A stretch of DNA of 64,000 bases from Enorma phocaeensis (GCF_016901575.1 NZ_JACJKQ010000001.1:186001-250000); one strand, 5' to 3'. Shown: positions 36,557-45,933, counted from the first letter of the stretch. Made by a program: numbers and translations. The notes: a model not told the origin generated them from the sequence alone.

Positions 36557-37062
36557 CTCAGGAAGGTATGGACGAGATGGTAACCGACGAGGTGTTCGAC
36601 GGCGCTGAGGCTGAGGATGTCGTGGACTTCGAGGGCGATCTTGAAGAGGCGCGCGCACAGAGCTTCGGTTCTTCTGTCGACCGCACGGCGGCATCTCTTT
36701 CTGCTTCGGGCGTGTCCGCTGAGCAGGTCGCACGCGTTGCCGCTCAGGCTGCCTACGACAAGAAGGGCGAAGACATTCGCGTTCTTGACCTGACCACGCT
36801 GTCGGACGTTTGCGACTACTTTGTAATCGCCACGGGCATCAACAGCCGCCTTGTGGACAGCATCGTCGATGAGGTCGAGGAGAAGGTCGCGAAGGTGTGC
36901 GGGGAGCATCCGTTCTCCATCGAGGGACGCGATGAGCGTGCCTGGATTCTGATGGATTACGGTTCGGTTATCGTTCACGTGTTCACGCCGGAGCAGCGTG
37001 ATTACTACCGCCTCGAAAAGCTTTGGGGCGACGCCCCCGAGCTGGAGCTCGAGCTCGTTTAG
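36553..37062 (+). CDS. rsfS: Ribosome silencing factor RsfS
   Basis: 169 residues. The RsfS/DUF143 domain covers about 57-165: VAAQAAYDKKGEDIRVLDL, CDYFVIATGINSRLVDSIVDE, WILMDYGSVIVHVFTPEQRDYYRLE. RsfS binds uL14 and prevents subunit joining when nutrients are short. The first ~55 residues form an acidic Ser-containing extension not found in most homologues; an in-frame ATG at 36568 would shorten it by only five residues. ATGA overlap with yqeK. Confidence 0.94.
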   Translation: MTQEGMDEMVTDEVFDGAEAEDVVDFEGDLEEARAQSFGSSVDRTAASLSASGVSAEQVARVAAQAAYDKKGEDIRVLDLTTLSDVCDYFVIATGINSRLVDSIVDEVEEKVAKVCGEHPFSIEGRDERAWILMDYGSVIVHVFTPEQRDYYRLEKLWGDAPELELELV

Positions 37063-37082
37063 AGGCAACCTGGCTGATTGCA

Positions 37083-37113
37083 ATGCGCCGCCTTCGTGCG
37101 GCGCATGTTGTTT
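37083..37113 (+). terminator. Terminator after rsfS, convergent with dinB
   Basis: 9-bp stem (37083-37091 with 37098-37106), loop CTTCGT, then GTTGTTTG. The dinB gene ends at 37174 on the other strand; the hairpin is symmetrical but the T-rich side favours plus-strand termination. Confidence 0.65.
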
Positions 37114-37173
37114 GACGCGCCTCATGACGCCTTGGTCGCGTATGATGCGAGCTGCAGACGGCTGACTGTGGCG

Positions 37174-38433
37174 CTATCGCTGCTTATCGGAGCGCACTAC
37201 CTCATCCGAGAAGCGCGTCGCCCGGCCAAACGTCACCGAGCTTGTGCCAAACCGCTCTCGCACGTGGTCGACGGCGACGGATAATCCCCTGCGCTCGCTG
37301 GCCATGGCCCCGCGTTCATCTACCTCGCAAAAGAGGTCTGTCTGGATTCCTCCGTCAAGATCGAAATCGCTCACGCCGATGCCGAGCAGGCGTATGTGGG
37401 TGCCCGGCCCCCAAAGCTCATCGAGAAGCTCTCGACCGACCCTCACAAACACATGCTCGTCGTCGGTCGGATGGGGGAGCTTGCGCTGTATCGTTCTGCC
37501 CGAACCATATGAGTATTTCACCTTGACGGTCACCGTCCGACCGGCAAGTCCGCGCTTTCGCAGGCGGCGACCTACGGATTCTCCCAGCAGGGCAAGCGCC
37601 GCGTCGACATCCGATCGCTCGGTCAGGTCGTGCGCGAAGGTTCGCTCGTTGCTTACCGACTTCACGTCTTCGGGCGCATCGACCGGTCGCACGGCGCTCC
37701 GCTCCAATCCGGCCGCTCGCTGCCGCATGGCCTCGGCGTTGACGCCAAAGATGGGGGAGAGGCGCGAAATCGATGCGGCGGCGAGCTGACCGAGGGTGTG
37801 TATGCCCACTTTTCCAAGTGCCCGTTCGGCAGAGCTGCCGATGCCGCTCATGGCCCGGACAGGCAGCGGCGCCAGAAAACTGGCTTCCGTGCCCGGCATG
37901 ACCACCGTGAGTCCGCGGGGCTTGTCACGCTCGCTCGCAATCTTTGCAACCGTTTTGTTGCACCCGAGACCAATCGAGCAGGTGACCCCGATCGCCGACA
38001 CTCTCTCCTGGATGCGGCGAGCGATGGTGATGGGATGCTCCTTTGAGTATCTCCCTGGTGAGATATCAAAGAACGCCTCGTCGATGGAAACGCGCTCGAG
38101 GTAGGGCGTTTCGTCTTCCACGACCGCCATGACGCGAGCGCTCACTTCTCGGTAGCGATCGAAGTGCCCTCTTGTCCAGATGGCGTCGGGACAAAGCCGG
38201 GCGGCCTGGGCAGAGGGCATCGCAGAGTGCACGCCATAGGGGCGCGCCTCATACGAGGCGGTGGAGACAACGCCCCGTGCTTCAGGGGAACCGCCGACGA
38301 TAACGGGCTTCCCGCGCCACGAGGGGTGGTCGAGCTGCTCGACGCTTGCGAAAAAGGCATCGAGGTCCATCAGACCAACCGCGGGACCTTCCCATGGGCC
38401 AAGAATATCGTATGTGTGTTCGCCTGTGTTCAT
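37174..38433 (-). CDS. dinB: DNA polymerase IV (Y family)
   Basis: 419 residues. Catalytic carboxylates: MDLDAFFASVEQ (Asp23, Asp25) and SIDEAFFDIS around 125; also SIGLGCNKTVAKIASERDKP and the helix-hairpin-helix region (MSGIGSSAERALGKVGIHTLG), then the little finger domain. It performs error-prone translesion synthesis. The ATG at 38433 lies six bases after a TATACT -10 hexamer and lacks a good ribosome-binding site, so the mRNA is probably leaderless. The C-terminal end shows no clear beta-clamp-binding peptide. It is the only protein-coding gene on the minus strand after position 14063. Confidence 0.94.
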   Translation of the reverse strand: MNTGEHTYDILGPWEGPAVGLMDLDAFFASVEQLDHPSWRGKPVIVGGSPEARGVVSTASYEARPYGVHSAMPSAQAARLCPDAIWTRGHFDRYREVSARVMAVVEDETPYLERVSIDEAFFDISPGRYSKEHPITIARRIQERVSAIGVTCSIGLGCNKTVAKIASERDKPRGLTVVMPGTEASFLAPLPVRAMSGIGSSAERALGKVGIHTLGQLAAASISRLSPIFGVNAEAMRQRAAGLERSAVRPVDAPEDVKSVSNERTFAHDLTERSDVDAALALLGESVGRRLRKRGLAGRTVTVKVKYSYGSGRTIQRKLPHPTDDEHVFVRVGRELLDELWGPGTHIRLLGIGVSDFDLDGGIQTDLFCEVDERGAMASERRGLSVAVDHVRERFGTSSVTFGRATRFSDEVVRSDKQR

Positions 38434-38439
38434 GGTCTC

Positions 38440-38469
38440 AGTATACCCCCAGATCGCACGAAGGGTCAG
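38440..38469 (-). promoter_or_regulatory. Leaderless promoter of dinB
   Basis: On the minus strand CTGACC (38464-38469), an 18-base spacer and TATACT (38440-38445) are followed by GAGACC and then the ATG at 38433. The predicted +1 is the A of ATG. No LexA-type SOS box is evident in the spacer. Confidence 0.6.
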
Positions 38470-38556
38470 CGGCCGGTTTTGCTCGCATCGAGGCGCGCAT
38501 GCATGTCCCGATCCCTCACAATTCCCCCAAAACCCCACGGTCTGGGCGTAAAGCGT

Positions 38557-38584
38557 TTGCAATTGCGAGATTCATGCGTAGAAT
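38557..38584 (+). promoter_or_regulatory. rpsP operon promoter
   Basis: TTGCAA (38557-38562), 16-base spacer, TAGAAT (38579-38584). Transcription near 38591 would give a leader of about 125 bases with a GCAGC/GCTGC hairpin (38681-38696) just before the AGGAGGAG ribosome-binding site of rpsP. Confidence 0.7.
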
Positions 38585-38715
38585 ATGGAGCTGCCTTTAG
38601 GGATATTCCGAAGAAGATGCCGCAAGCTCTTCACCTGCTCCATCCCTTGGCGTATCATTTCCGTTTGTTTGTCTGTCGTTGCAGCTGTCATGCTGCTTGG
38701 TAGGAGGAGTTTTCA

Positions 38716-39048
38716 TTGGCAGTCAAGATTCGCCTCGCTCGTCACGGCTCTCATAAGCGTCCGTACTATCGTGTCGTCGTGGCCAATTCCCGTTCGCCCC
38801 GCGATGGTCGCTTCATCGAGGAGGTCGGTCGCTACAACCCGCTGACCAACCCCAAGACCATCAACCTCGACCTTGAGAAGATTGCCGATTGGCAGTCCAA
38901 GGGCGCTCAGCTCACCGACGCCGTCGCCGCGCTCGTGAAGGCTGCTGAGGAGGGCCCGAAGACCGAGGTTGCCGTCAAGAAGTCCAAGAAGCAGCTTGCC
39001 AAAGAGGCCGAGGCCGCCAAGGCTGCCGCCGAGGGCGCCGAGGAGTAA
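38716..39048 (+). CDS. rpsP: 30S ribosomal protein bS16
   Basis: 110 residues from a TTG start preceded by AGGAGGAG. Conserved [36 protein letters not shown] and the ~30-residue Lys/Ala/Glu-rich C-terminal tail that goes beyond the usual ~80-90-residue core. First gene of the rpsP-khpA-rimM-trmD-lepB string. Confidence 0.98.
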   Translation: MAVKIRLARHGSHKRPYYRVVVANSRSPRDGRFIEEVGRYNPLTNPKTINLDLEKIADWQSKGAQLTDAVAALVKAAEEGPKTEVAVKKSKKQLAKEAEAAKAAAEGAEE

Positions 39049-39051
39049 CAC

Positions 39052-39336
39052 GTGTCTGCCGAGCAGAATGACTCCTACGAGGATGAGGCCATGCTCTCAG
39101 ACCAGATCGCCGATCTGGTCGAGTATCTTGTGGTCAACCTCGTCGATGACCCGGATTCGGTAAGTCTGGAGGTCATCGACGCCGATCGTTCCTCGACCAT
39201 CGAGGTTTCCGTCGCATCGGACGATGTGGCAAAGGTCATCGGTCGGCGTGGGCGTACCATCAAGGCAATCCGTACGCTTGCACGCGCGCTCGCTGCGCGC
39301 CTCGACACATCTGTCGAGGTCGAGGTTTTAGGTTAG
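39052..39336 (+). CDS. khpA: KH-domain RNA-binding protein KhpA
   Basis: 94 residues from a GTG with GAGGAG nearby. One KH domain with the GxxG loop in VIGRRGRTIKAIRTLARALA, and the LVVNLVDDPDSV N-terminal strand. KhpA works with KhpB (Jag) in RNA binding and cell elongation in streptococci. The position between rpsP and rimM is conserved. Confidence 0.95.
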   Translation: MSAEQNDSYEDEAMLSDQIADLVEYLVVNLVDDPDSVSLEVIDADRSSTIEVSVASDDVAKVIGRRGRTIKAIRTLARALAARLDTSVEVEVLG

Positions 39337-39342
39337 GAAGCT

Positions 39343-39879
39343 TTGACGGTTCGGTATCGCAACATAGCCCGTGTGGTTCGTACCCACGGGAGACGGGGGG
39401 AGGTCGTCGCAGAGGCGCTGCGCGGCCTTCCTTTTCTTGTTCACCCAGGCATGTCGGTGGCGCTCACGCCACCTGCCTTAAAGCGTGACCGCTTTTGCGA
39501 TGTGCTCTCGGTGCGCGATCAGGCAGGTCAATTCGTGGTCGAGTTTTCGAGCATAGATTCGCTTACCGATGCCGAGGGCATCGTCGGGTGCTATATGCTG
39601 GCACGCGAAGGCGAGGTTGAGCACGGTCCGCTCGACGCTTCGCTCGACGAGCTCCGAGGCCGCGAGGTCGTTGACGACCGGTTCGGTAGCCTCGGTAGGA
39701 TTCGCGACATCTTGGAGACGCCCGCCAACGATGTCTGGGTTGTCGACGACGGACCTTTTGGCGAGGTGCTGATCCCCGTCATAGAGGATGCCGTCGACTC
39801 GATTCCTGAGACAGGTGCGCTTCGCACCCATATCATGGACGGTCTCATTTCCAGCGATGCGTTTGGGTCGAAAGCGTAG
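39343..39879 (+). CDS. rimM: 16S rRNA processing protein RimM
   Basis: 178 residues from a TTG at 39343 with TTAGGAAG upstream. N-terminal RimM domain (IARVVRTHGRRGEVVAEAL) and PRC-barrel domain (about 95-165, RGREVVDDRFGSLGRIRDIL, LIPVIEDAVDSI). RimM helps assemble the 30S head around uS19. It lies between khpA and trmD, the standard order. Confidence 0.95.
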   Translation: MTVRYRNIARVVRTHGRRGEVVAEALRGLPFLVHPGMSVALTPPALKRDRFCDVLSVRDQAGQFVVEFSSIDSLTDAEGIVGCYMLAREGEVEHGPLDASLDELRGREVVDDRFGSLGRIRDILETPANDVWVVDDGPFGEVLIPVIEDAVDSIPETGALRTHIMDGLISSDAFGSKA

Positions 39880-39887
39880 GTGTTCGC

Positions 39888-40643
39888 ATGATATTGCAGG
39901 CTCTTTCAGTCTTTCCTGAAATGTTTGAGCCGGTCATGTCGACCTCCATTCTGGGACGAGCGCGCAAGGCCGGACTATTTGAGTTCCAAGCATTCGATCT
40001 GCGTGATTGGACGCATGACCGCCACCGAACGGTTGATGACGAGCCCTATGGTGGCGGCCAGGGCATGCTTATGAAGGTTGAGCCGATCTTTGAGGCCGTC
40101 GAGGCCATTTCCCAAGATGGCCCGCGCTCCCACGTCGTCTTCTTTACTCCGTGCGGAGTGCCCTTCTCCCAGCAGACCGCCGAACGCTTGGCGTCCTATG
40201 ACCGCCTGCTCTTTGTATGCGGCCGCTATGAGGGCATGGACGAACGCGCCTATTCGCTTGCTGACGAGTGCATCTCTATCGGTGACTACGTCTTGACCGG
40301 CGGGGAGCTCCCCGCCATGGTGGTCATGGATGCGGTCGTAAGGCTTCTCCCGGGGGCACTTGGCGACGAGATGAGCAATAAAGACGAGTCGTTTGCAACG
40401 GGTGATGACGGCGGTCTTCTCGAGTATTCCCAATATACGCGTCCCGCTGAATTTCGCGACATGCGTGTCCCTGAGGTGCTGCTTTCGGGGGACCATGCGA
40501 AGGTCGATGCCTGGCGCCGCGCCGACGCGCTTGAGAGGACCTGTCGATGGCGTCCGGACCTTATCGAGACCGCGTGTCTGAGCGAAGCGGAACGGGTGCG
40601 CGCCGAGGAGCTGCTCGAGCGCTATCATGGTTCGAACAGCTAG
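39888..40643 (+). CDS. trmD: tRNA (guanine-N1)-methyltransferase TrmD
   Basis: 251 residues. SPOUT-class enzyme that methylates G37 in tRNAs: LSVFPEMFEPVMSTSILGRA, DEPYGGGQGMLMKVEP, FVCGRYEGMDERA and the knot segment GDYVLTGGELPAMVV with Asp/Arg residues. ATG 39888 is 8 bases after rimM. Confidence 0.97.
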   Translation: MILQALSVFPEMFEPVMSTSILGRARKAGLFEFQAFDLRDWTHDRHRTVDDEPYGGGQGMLMKVEPIFEAVEAISQDGPRSHVVFFTPCGVPFSQQTAERLASYDRLLFVCGRYEGMDERAYSLADECISIGDYVLTGGELPAMVVMDAVVRLLPGALGDEMSNKDESFATGDDGGLLEYSQYTRPAEFRDMRVPEVLLSGDHAKVDAWRRADALERTCRWRPDLIETACLSEAERVRAEELLERYHGSNS

Positions 40644-40660
40644 ACACGAGGAGGCTTAGC

Positions 40661-41224
40661 ATGCAGACGCATCAGACTTCCGTCGTACGGGCGGTCGTGG
40701 AGTGGGTGGCCATCTTTGTGGTGGTCTTCGCGTTCATGATGCTTGTGCGCGCCTTTGTCATCGAGCCCTACGTGGTTCCCACCGGCTCTATGGAGCAAAC
40801 CATCCAGATCGGCGACACGATCATGGGGCAAAAGGTGACGGTCGAGCTGGGAATCGACGTCAAGCAGGGGGACATCGTCATCTTCCGCAACCCCGAGGCG
40901 ACAAGTGACCATGACATCCTGGTCAAGCGCGTCATCGCGACCGAGGGCCAGACGGTCGACCTGGAGGGCGGGCAGGTCTATGTGGATGGACAGGCCTTGG
41001 ACGAGTCCTATACCCAAGGTGAGTCTTGGCCGCTAGCGAGCCAGGCGCCGGGGGTGAGCATATCCTACCCCTACACCGTTCCCGAGGGCTGCATCTGGGT
41101 CATGGGCGACAACCGCGAGGATTCGGCCGACTCGCGCTACTTTGGAGCGGTGCCCAAAGAGAACCTCGTCGCAGTGGCGCTTTTCCGCTTTTGGCCGCTT
41201 GACCGCATAGGTCTCGTTCAATAG
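40661..41224 (+). CDS. lepB: Signal peptidase I
   Basis: 187 residues. One N-terminal membrane helix (about 10-30) followed by the catalytic boxes: Ser43 in PTGSMEQTI, Lys89 in [12 protein letters not shown], and [11 protein letters not shown]. It cleaves signal peptides on the outer face of the membrane. GAGGAGG lies nine bases before the ATG, and the gene follows trmD by 17 bases. Confidence 0.96.
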   Translation: MQTHQTSVVRAVVEWVAIFVVVFAFMMLVRAFVIEPYVVPTGSMEQTIQIGDTIMGQKVTVELGIDVKQGDIVIFRNPEATSDHDILVKRVIATEGQTVDLEGGQVYVDGQALDESYTQGESWPLASQAPGVSISYPYTVPEGCIWVMGDNREDSADSRYFGAVPKENLVAVALFRFWPLDRIGLVQ

Positions 41225-41328
41225 GGGCCTACCGGGCCATTCTGCTGTATCCTGTTCGATGGCCGCGAGGCGCCAAGCTTATGTGCGCCTCCGAAACATG
41301 TACAACTTTGAGAGAGGGGAGACTGGGC

Positions 41329-42237
41329 ATGGAGACACAGGCCCTCACCTTTCAGGAGATCATCCTTGAGCTTCAACAGTATTGGGGCTCTCACGGCTGC
41401 GTGATCATGCAGCCGTACGACTCCGAGGTCGGTGCCGGAACGTTCCACACCGCCACGACGCTTCGCTCGCTCGGCCCCGCTTCGTGGCGCACGTGCTACG
41501 CCCAGCCCTGCCGTCGTCCCGCGGACGGTCGTTATGGCGAGAATCCCAACCGCATGCAGCACTACTATCAATTCCAGGTGTTGCTCAAGCCGTCCCCGGC
41601 GAACTCGCAGGAGCTCTATCTCGACTCGCTCAAGGCCATCGGCCTCGACCCCGCCGAGCACGATGTTCGCTTCGTCGAAGACGACTGGGAGTCGCCCACG
41701 CTCGGTGCCTGGGGCCTTGGCTGGGAGGTATGGCTGAACGGCATGGAGGTAACCCAGTTCACCTATTTCCAGCAGGTCGGCGGCATCGAAGTCGATCCGG
41801 TCCCGGTCGAGATCACCTATGGCCTGGAGCGACTCGCCATGTACATCCAGGGCGTCGATTCGGTGTATGACCTCGTATGGAGCAAGCTCCCCGACGGAAG
41901 CACCATGACCTACGGGGACGTGTTCCTGGAGAACGAGCGAGAGTTCTCTGCTTATAACTTCGAGGTAGCCAACGTTGAGATGATGCGCGGGAAGTTCGAC
42001 GACTACGAGCGCGAATGCCACAGCTGTCTCGATGAATCGCTTCCGCTTCCCGCTTATGACTGCGTCATGAAGTGCAGCCATGCATTCAATCTGCTCGATG
42101 CCCGCGGCGCGCTGTCTGCAGTCGAGCGTGCGAACTATATCCTGCGCGTGCGCACCCTTGCCAAAGCCTGCTGCGAGGCCTACCTTGCCGAGGTCGCAGG
42201 AAAGCATGACGGCGCAGAATCGAAGGAGGTGGCCTAA
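41329..42237 (+). CDS. glyQ: Glycyl-tRNA synthetase alpha subunit
   Basis: 302 residues of the alpha2beta2 class II enzyme. Conserved [46 protein letters not shown] and [20 protein letters not shown] (motif 3). The ATG at 41329 has GAGGGGAG upstream; the short upstream in-frame extension from 41281 lacks one. A 7-bp hairpin (41267-41273 with 41285-41291) precedes it. Confidence 0.97.
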   Translation: METQALTFQEIILELQQYWGSHGCVIMQPYDSEVGAGTFHTATTLRSLGPASWRTCYAQPCRRPADGRYGENPNRMQHYYQFQVLLKPSPANSQELYLDSLKAIGLDPAEHDVRFVEDDWESPTLGAWGLGWEVWLNGMEVTQFTYFQQVGGIEVDPVPVEITYGLERLAMYIQGVDSVYDLVWSKLPDGSTMTYGDVFLENEREFSAYNFEVANVEMMRGKFDDYERECHSCLDESLPLPAYDCVMKCSHAFNLLDARGALSAVERANYILRVRTLAKACCEAYLAEVAGKHDGAESKEVA

Positions 42238-42238
42238 G

Positions 42239-44332
42239 ATGGCCGAAACGCGCGACTTCTTGTTTGAAATCGGCACCGAGGAGATGCCCTCGGCGCCGCT
42301 CATCAATGCTGTCAAGCAGCTGGGGACGCTCGTCGACGAGGGCCTTTCCGCTGCCGGGCTCTCCCATGGAGCGGTCCGCGTCATCTCTTCGCCCCGTCGC
42401 CTCGCCGCGCTCGTCAGCGATGTCGCCATCGCTACAGATGAGGTTCATGAGGTCAAGCGCGGACCGGCTGCGACCATCGCGTTCGATGCCGAAGGCAACC
42501 CCACGAAAGCCGCCCAGGGATTTGCCCGCAAGTGCGGCGTCGAGCCCCAAGAGCTCGTGCGTCGCGAGGACACCGACGGCCGCGAGTATGTCTTTGCTGA
42601 GAAGAGCATTCCTTCGCGTCCCGCCACGCCGATACTGAGCGACCTGTGCCAAAAGGTCATATCTTCGTTGCAGTGGCCCAATTACCGCAGCCAGCGCTGG
42701 GGATCAACCCATGAGACCTTCGTTCGCCCCATCCGGTGGCTGTGCGTGCTGCTGGGCGGCGAGGTCGTTCCGGTTACCTATGCCGACGTTCAGAGCGGAA
42801 ACACCACCCGCGGCCATCGCGTCTTGGGACCGGGCGAGCATGTCGTCGCAGAGCCGGCTGTCTACGAGCAGGTTCTCGAGCAGGCCGGCGTCCTTTCTGA
42901 GGAGCGCCGCCGCGAGGTCATCGCCCAGGGCATCGCGCAGGTAGAAGCCGAGCGCGGGGGCGCGCATGTCGACACTCCGAAGAAGGTCCTCGACGAGGTG
43001 GTCAATCTCTGTGAGTGGCCCACCGTCATGGTCGGCACCTTCGACGAGGAGTTCCTCAACGTGCCGCATGAGATCATCTGCGAGTCCATGCTTTCCAACC
43101 AGCGTTATTTCCCCATCTATGACGCAGAGGGCAACCTTACACGCGAGTTCGTGGTGGTTTCCAACGGTCGCCCGGAGAATACCGAGCGCATCATCGATGG
43201 AAACGAGCGCGTTGTTCGCGCCCGCCTGTATGACGCCAAGTTCTTCTACGACGAAGACCTGAAGGTCTCGATGGAGGAGTTCCGCGCCCGCCTCGCCGAG
43301 GTCGGTTTCCAGAAGAAGCTCGGGAGCGTTCTGCAAAAGTCTGAGCGCATCGAGGACCTCTCTCTTGCCATCGCTCATGCTGCACGCATTGGCGCGCAGA
43401 CCGCATCTGACGCCCAGCGCGCCGCGCATCTCGCCAAGGCGGACCTCGTCTCTTCCGCCGTCGTGGAGTTTACGAGCCAGCAGGGCGTCATGGGCGGTTA
43501 CTACGCTCTCGCTGCAGGCGAGTCGCCCGAGGTCGCAGCTGCCATACGCGACCACTACCGTCCCCGTTTCGCCGGCGACGAGCTGCCCGAAGGCGTCGCG
43601 GGCTGCGTGGTGGCCGTGGCAGACAAGCTTGATACCATCGCGGGCATGTTCGCCATCGGCGAGCCTCCCACCGGATCGAAGGACCCCTTCGCGCTTCGCC
43701 GCTCCGCCATCGGCGTGCTCAACATCTTGCGCCATCGTTTGGGCTGCGGCTACGAAGAGCTCGTGGGCCCCGCACTTGATGCATATGCCGAGCAGGGGCT
43801 TGCCTTCGACAAGGATGCCGTCTCCCAAGACGTGTGCGCCTTCATCAAGGGCCGCATGGAGCAGATGGCGCGCGAGGAGAAGATTTCCGCCGACGTCGTC
43901 TCTGCCGTTTCTGCGGGCGAGGTCTCCTGTCCGGTCGATTACTTCGCCCTTGCCCACGCATTGCAAGACGCCCGCAAGGATGCCCCGGAGACGTTCGAGA
44001 ATCTCGCCACCGCATATGCACGTGCCTCGCATCTTGCAGACGCGTCGCTCGGCACCGATGTCGACGAGGCGCTCATGGGCGACACAGAGCGCGAGCTTCT
44101 GCTTGCAACCGATTCCGCTCGCGACACCGTCAAGACGGCGCTCGAGGAGAAGGACTACAGCGCGCTCATTGCCGCGCTTTCCGCCCTGCGCGATCCCATC
44201 GATCGCTTCTTTGAGGACGTCATGGTCATGGATGAGGACATGTCGCTACGCGAGAACCGCCTCAAGCTGCTCAACCGCTTCGAAGCGGTGTTTGCAGGCG
44301 TTGCGAACATCGGCGCGCTCGCGAAAAAATAA
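42239..44332 (+). CDS. glyS: Glycyl-tRNA synthetase beta subunit
   Basis: 697 residues: FEIGTEEMPSAPLINAV start, WGSTHETFVRPIRWLCVLL, NVPHEIICESMLSNQRYF, and GEPPTGSKDPFALRRSAIGV, followed by the C-terminal anticodon-binding domain. It partners GlyQ. ATG is one base after the glyQ stop, with AAGGAGG inside the end of glyQ. Confidence 0.97.
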   Translation: MAETRDFLFEIGTEEMPSAPLINAVKQLGTLVDEGLSAAGLSHGAVRVISSPRRLAALVSDVAIATDEVHEVKRGPAATIAFDAEGNPTKAAQGFARKCGVEPQELVRREDTDGREYVFAEKSIPSRPATPILSDLCQKVISSLQWPNYRSQRWGSTHETFVRPIRWLCVLLGGEVVPVTYADVQSGNTTRGHRVLGPGEHVVAEPAVYEQVLEQAGVLSEERRREVIAQGIAQVEAERGGAHVDTPKKVLDEVVNLCEWPTVMVGTFDEEFLNVPHEIICESMLSNQRYFPIYDAEGNLTREFVVVSNGRPENTERIIDGNERVVRARLYDAKFFYDEDLKVSMEEFRARLAEVGFQKKLGSVLQKSERIEDLSLAIAHAARIGAQTASDAQRAAHLAKADLVSSAVVEFTSQQGVMGGYYALAAGESPEVAAAIRDHYRPRFAGDELPEGVAGCVVAVADKLDTIAGMFAIGEPPTGSKDPFALRRSAIGVLNILRHRLGCGYEELVGPALDAYAEQGLAFDKDAVSQDVCAFIKGRMEQMAREEKISADVVSAVSAGEVSCPVDYFALAHALQDARKDAPETFENLATAYARASHLADASLGTDVDEALMGDTERELLLATDSARDTVKTALEEKDYSALIAALSALRDPIDRFFEDVMVMDEDMSLRENRLKLLNRFEAVFAGVANIGALAKK

Positions 44333-44341
44333 TTCGGTTCA

Positions 44342-44419
44342 GACCGGGATGTCGAATCTTTGGGCGCGCTCTGCACGGGTATAGTCCAGAGACGGCTGAA
44401 GACGAGATGCATCCCGGTT
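44342..44419 (+). other. Structured element between glyS and rplS
   Basis: A 12-bp inverted repeat with two G-U pairs (about 44342-44352 with 44409-44419) closes a 56-base interior that holds a second 5-bp stem. There is no coding potential and the rplS promoter lies downstream. It may be a glyS 3' end structure or an independent small RNA; no family is recognised. Confidence 0.35.
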
Positions 44420-44446
44420 TCTAGGGCTTCTCCCTGAAATCTCTAC

Positions 44447-44474
44447 TTGAACCGTTTGTGAATTTGCGTATACT
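44447..44474 (+). promoter_or_regulatory. rplS promoter and leader
   Basis: TTGAAC (44447-44452), a 16-base spacer and TATACT (44469-44474). The ~58-base leader contains a GTGCCG/CGGCAC hairpin (44495-44500 with 44512-44517) before the ATG, possibly an L19 autoregulatory structure (inference). Confidence 0.72.
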
Positions 44475-44538
44475 AGTTTCGTTTGTCAACCTACGTGCCG
44501 GCTTACGGGTGCGGCACCTCTAGAAGAGTGAGGAAACC

Positions 44539-44880
44539 ATGGACTACATTCGCGCCATCGAGCGTCAGGACATCCGCGAGGACATCCCCCAGGTTCGCGT
44601 CGGCGACAACGTCAAGGTGCACTATCGCATCAAGGAGGGTGACCGTGAGCGCATCCAGGTCTTCCAGGGCGACGTCATCCGCATGAGCGGTGGCTCTTCC
44701 CGCGAGACCTTTACCGTCCGTAAGATCTCTTTCGGCATCGGCGTCGAGCGCACCTTCCCGCTTCACAGCCCCAAGATCGCCAAGCTCGAGGTCGTCCGTC
44801 ACGGTCGTGTTCGTCGCGCCAAGCTTTACTACCTCCGCAACAAGGTGGGCAAGGCTGCTCGCATCCCCGAGAAACGCTAA
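44539..44880 (+). CDS. rplS: 50S ribosomal protein bL19
   Basis: 113 residues with [40 protein letters not shown] and [19 protein letters not shown]. Separate promoter and terminator make it a single-gene transcript, set apart from the trmD-lepB string by glyQS, whereas rplS usually follows trmD directly. Confidence 0.98.
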   Translation: MDYIRAIERQDIREDIPQVRVGDNVKVHYRIKEGDRERIQVFQGDVIRMSGGSSRETFTVRKISFGIGVERTFPLHSPKIAKLEVVRHGRVRRAKLYYLRNKVGKAARIPEKR

Positions 44881-44903
44881 GCGTTCTTCGCTAGAACCAT
44901 ATC

Positions 44904-44930
44904 AGGGCCGCCTTCGGGCGGCCCTTTTTC
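44904..44930 (+). terminator. Terminator of rplS
   Basis: 9-bp GC-rich stem with TTCG tetraloop (44904-44912 with 44917-44925) followed by five T. Confidence 0.93.
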
Positions 44931-44977
44931 ATGACACAATGGCGATTGGTTCCCAAGTGTGCCTTGGAGGTAAGGCT

Positions 44978-45766
44978 ATGGCTAACATGACGAGTTCGGC
45001 ACCTGCCGCACAGATCGCAGCCGAATTGGGCAGCGCTCCGCTTGAAGAGCTCCAAGCTCTCATCGATCGCTACCGGGAAGATCCACGCGTCCAGGTGGTA
45101 AAGGCGTGCGAGCGCGCAGCGCGACGCCTCGAGCGCGAGCGGGCAGAGAGGGCTCGCGTACGCGACATGTATGCAGCGATGCGCGAGCTCGGCGGTCCGG
45201 GAACCATCGTGGGTGTCGACGAGGTGGGTAGGGGAGCGGTGGCTGGCCCTCTTACGGTGTGCGCCGTCTGCCTTCCTGATGATCCCATCATCTGGGGCAT
45301 CGATGATTCCAAGCGTCTCACGCCCACACGGCGCGAGGTTCTGGCTGCACGCATAGCGGAGGTTGCCACCGCAATCGGCATCTGCCACATACCCGCTTCC
45401 CAGATCGACGAGATCGGCATGGGGGCGTCCTTGAGGCGAGCCGTTGCAAATGCCGTAGCCGATACGGGCATTGACCCAGATAGCGTCCTCATGGATGGCA
45501 ACCCGCTCCATGCTGTGCGAGGCGAGCGCGACATAGTTCATGGCGACGCCCGTGTCGCATGCATCGCCGCCGCATCCATCGTTGCCAAGGTGACGCGAGA
45601 CGAGCTTATGGTTGAGCTTGATGCCGACTACCCCGCATATCATTTTGCGCAATGCAAAGGATACGCCTCACCCGAGCATATCGCTGCGATTCGAGAGCGG
45701 GGACTCTCAGACCAGCACCGCGTGAGCTTTTGTGGAAACTTCCTGGAGACCGCTCGATTGTTCTAA
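44978..45766 (+). CDS. rnhB: Ribonuclease HII
   Basis: 262 residues; cleaves RNA in RNA-DNA hybrids. Catalytic acids are Asp81 and Glu82 (GVDEVGRGAVAGPL), Asp173 (VLMDGN) and Asp190 (HGDARVACIAAASIVAKVTRD). The first ~70 residues are a helical charged extension (ARRLERERAERARVRDMYA) seen in a subset of bacteria. ATG 44978 has TTGGAGG upstream. Confidence 0.96.
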   Translation: MANMTSSAPAAQIAAELGSAPLEELQALIDRYREDPRVQVVKACERAARRLERERAERARVRDMYAAMRELGGPGTIVGVDEVGRGAVAGPLTVCAVCLPDDPIIWGIDDSKRLTPTRREVLAARIAEVATAIGICHIPASQIDEIGMGASLRRAVANAVADTGIDPDSVLMDGNPLHAVRGERDIVHGDARVACIAAASIVAKVTRDELMVELDADYPAYHFAQCKGYASPEHIAAIRERGLSDQHRVSFCGNFLETARLF

Positions 45767-45933
45767 TGACGCACCTGCCGTCATTTGCAAGCATACGTTC
45801 CCTGTGAGCTGCGCTGCCGTGCGTGTTGTTAGATTGTGGCGAGCCTGAAGAAAGAATTGGGCAAGGAACAACGCTCCCTCGAGAAAGAACGGCCCCTGAA
45901 GATGGGTCCGACCGTTCAGGAAGGGAGCAAGCC

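Noticed and set aside
41225-41328. Riboswitch or T-box before glyQ
   Set aside because: Only 104 bases with one 7-bp hairpin; no T-box or glycine-aptamer sequence is visible.
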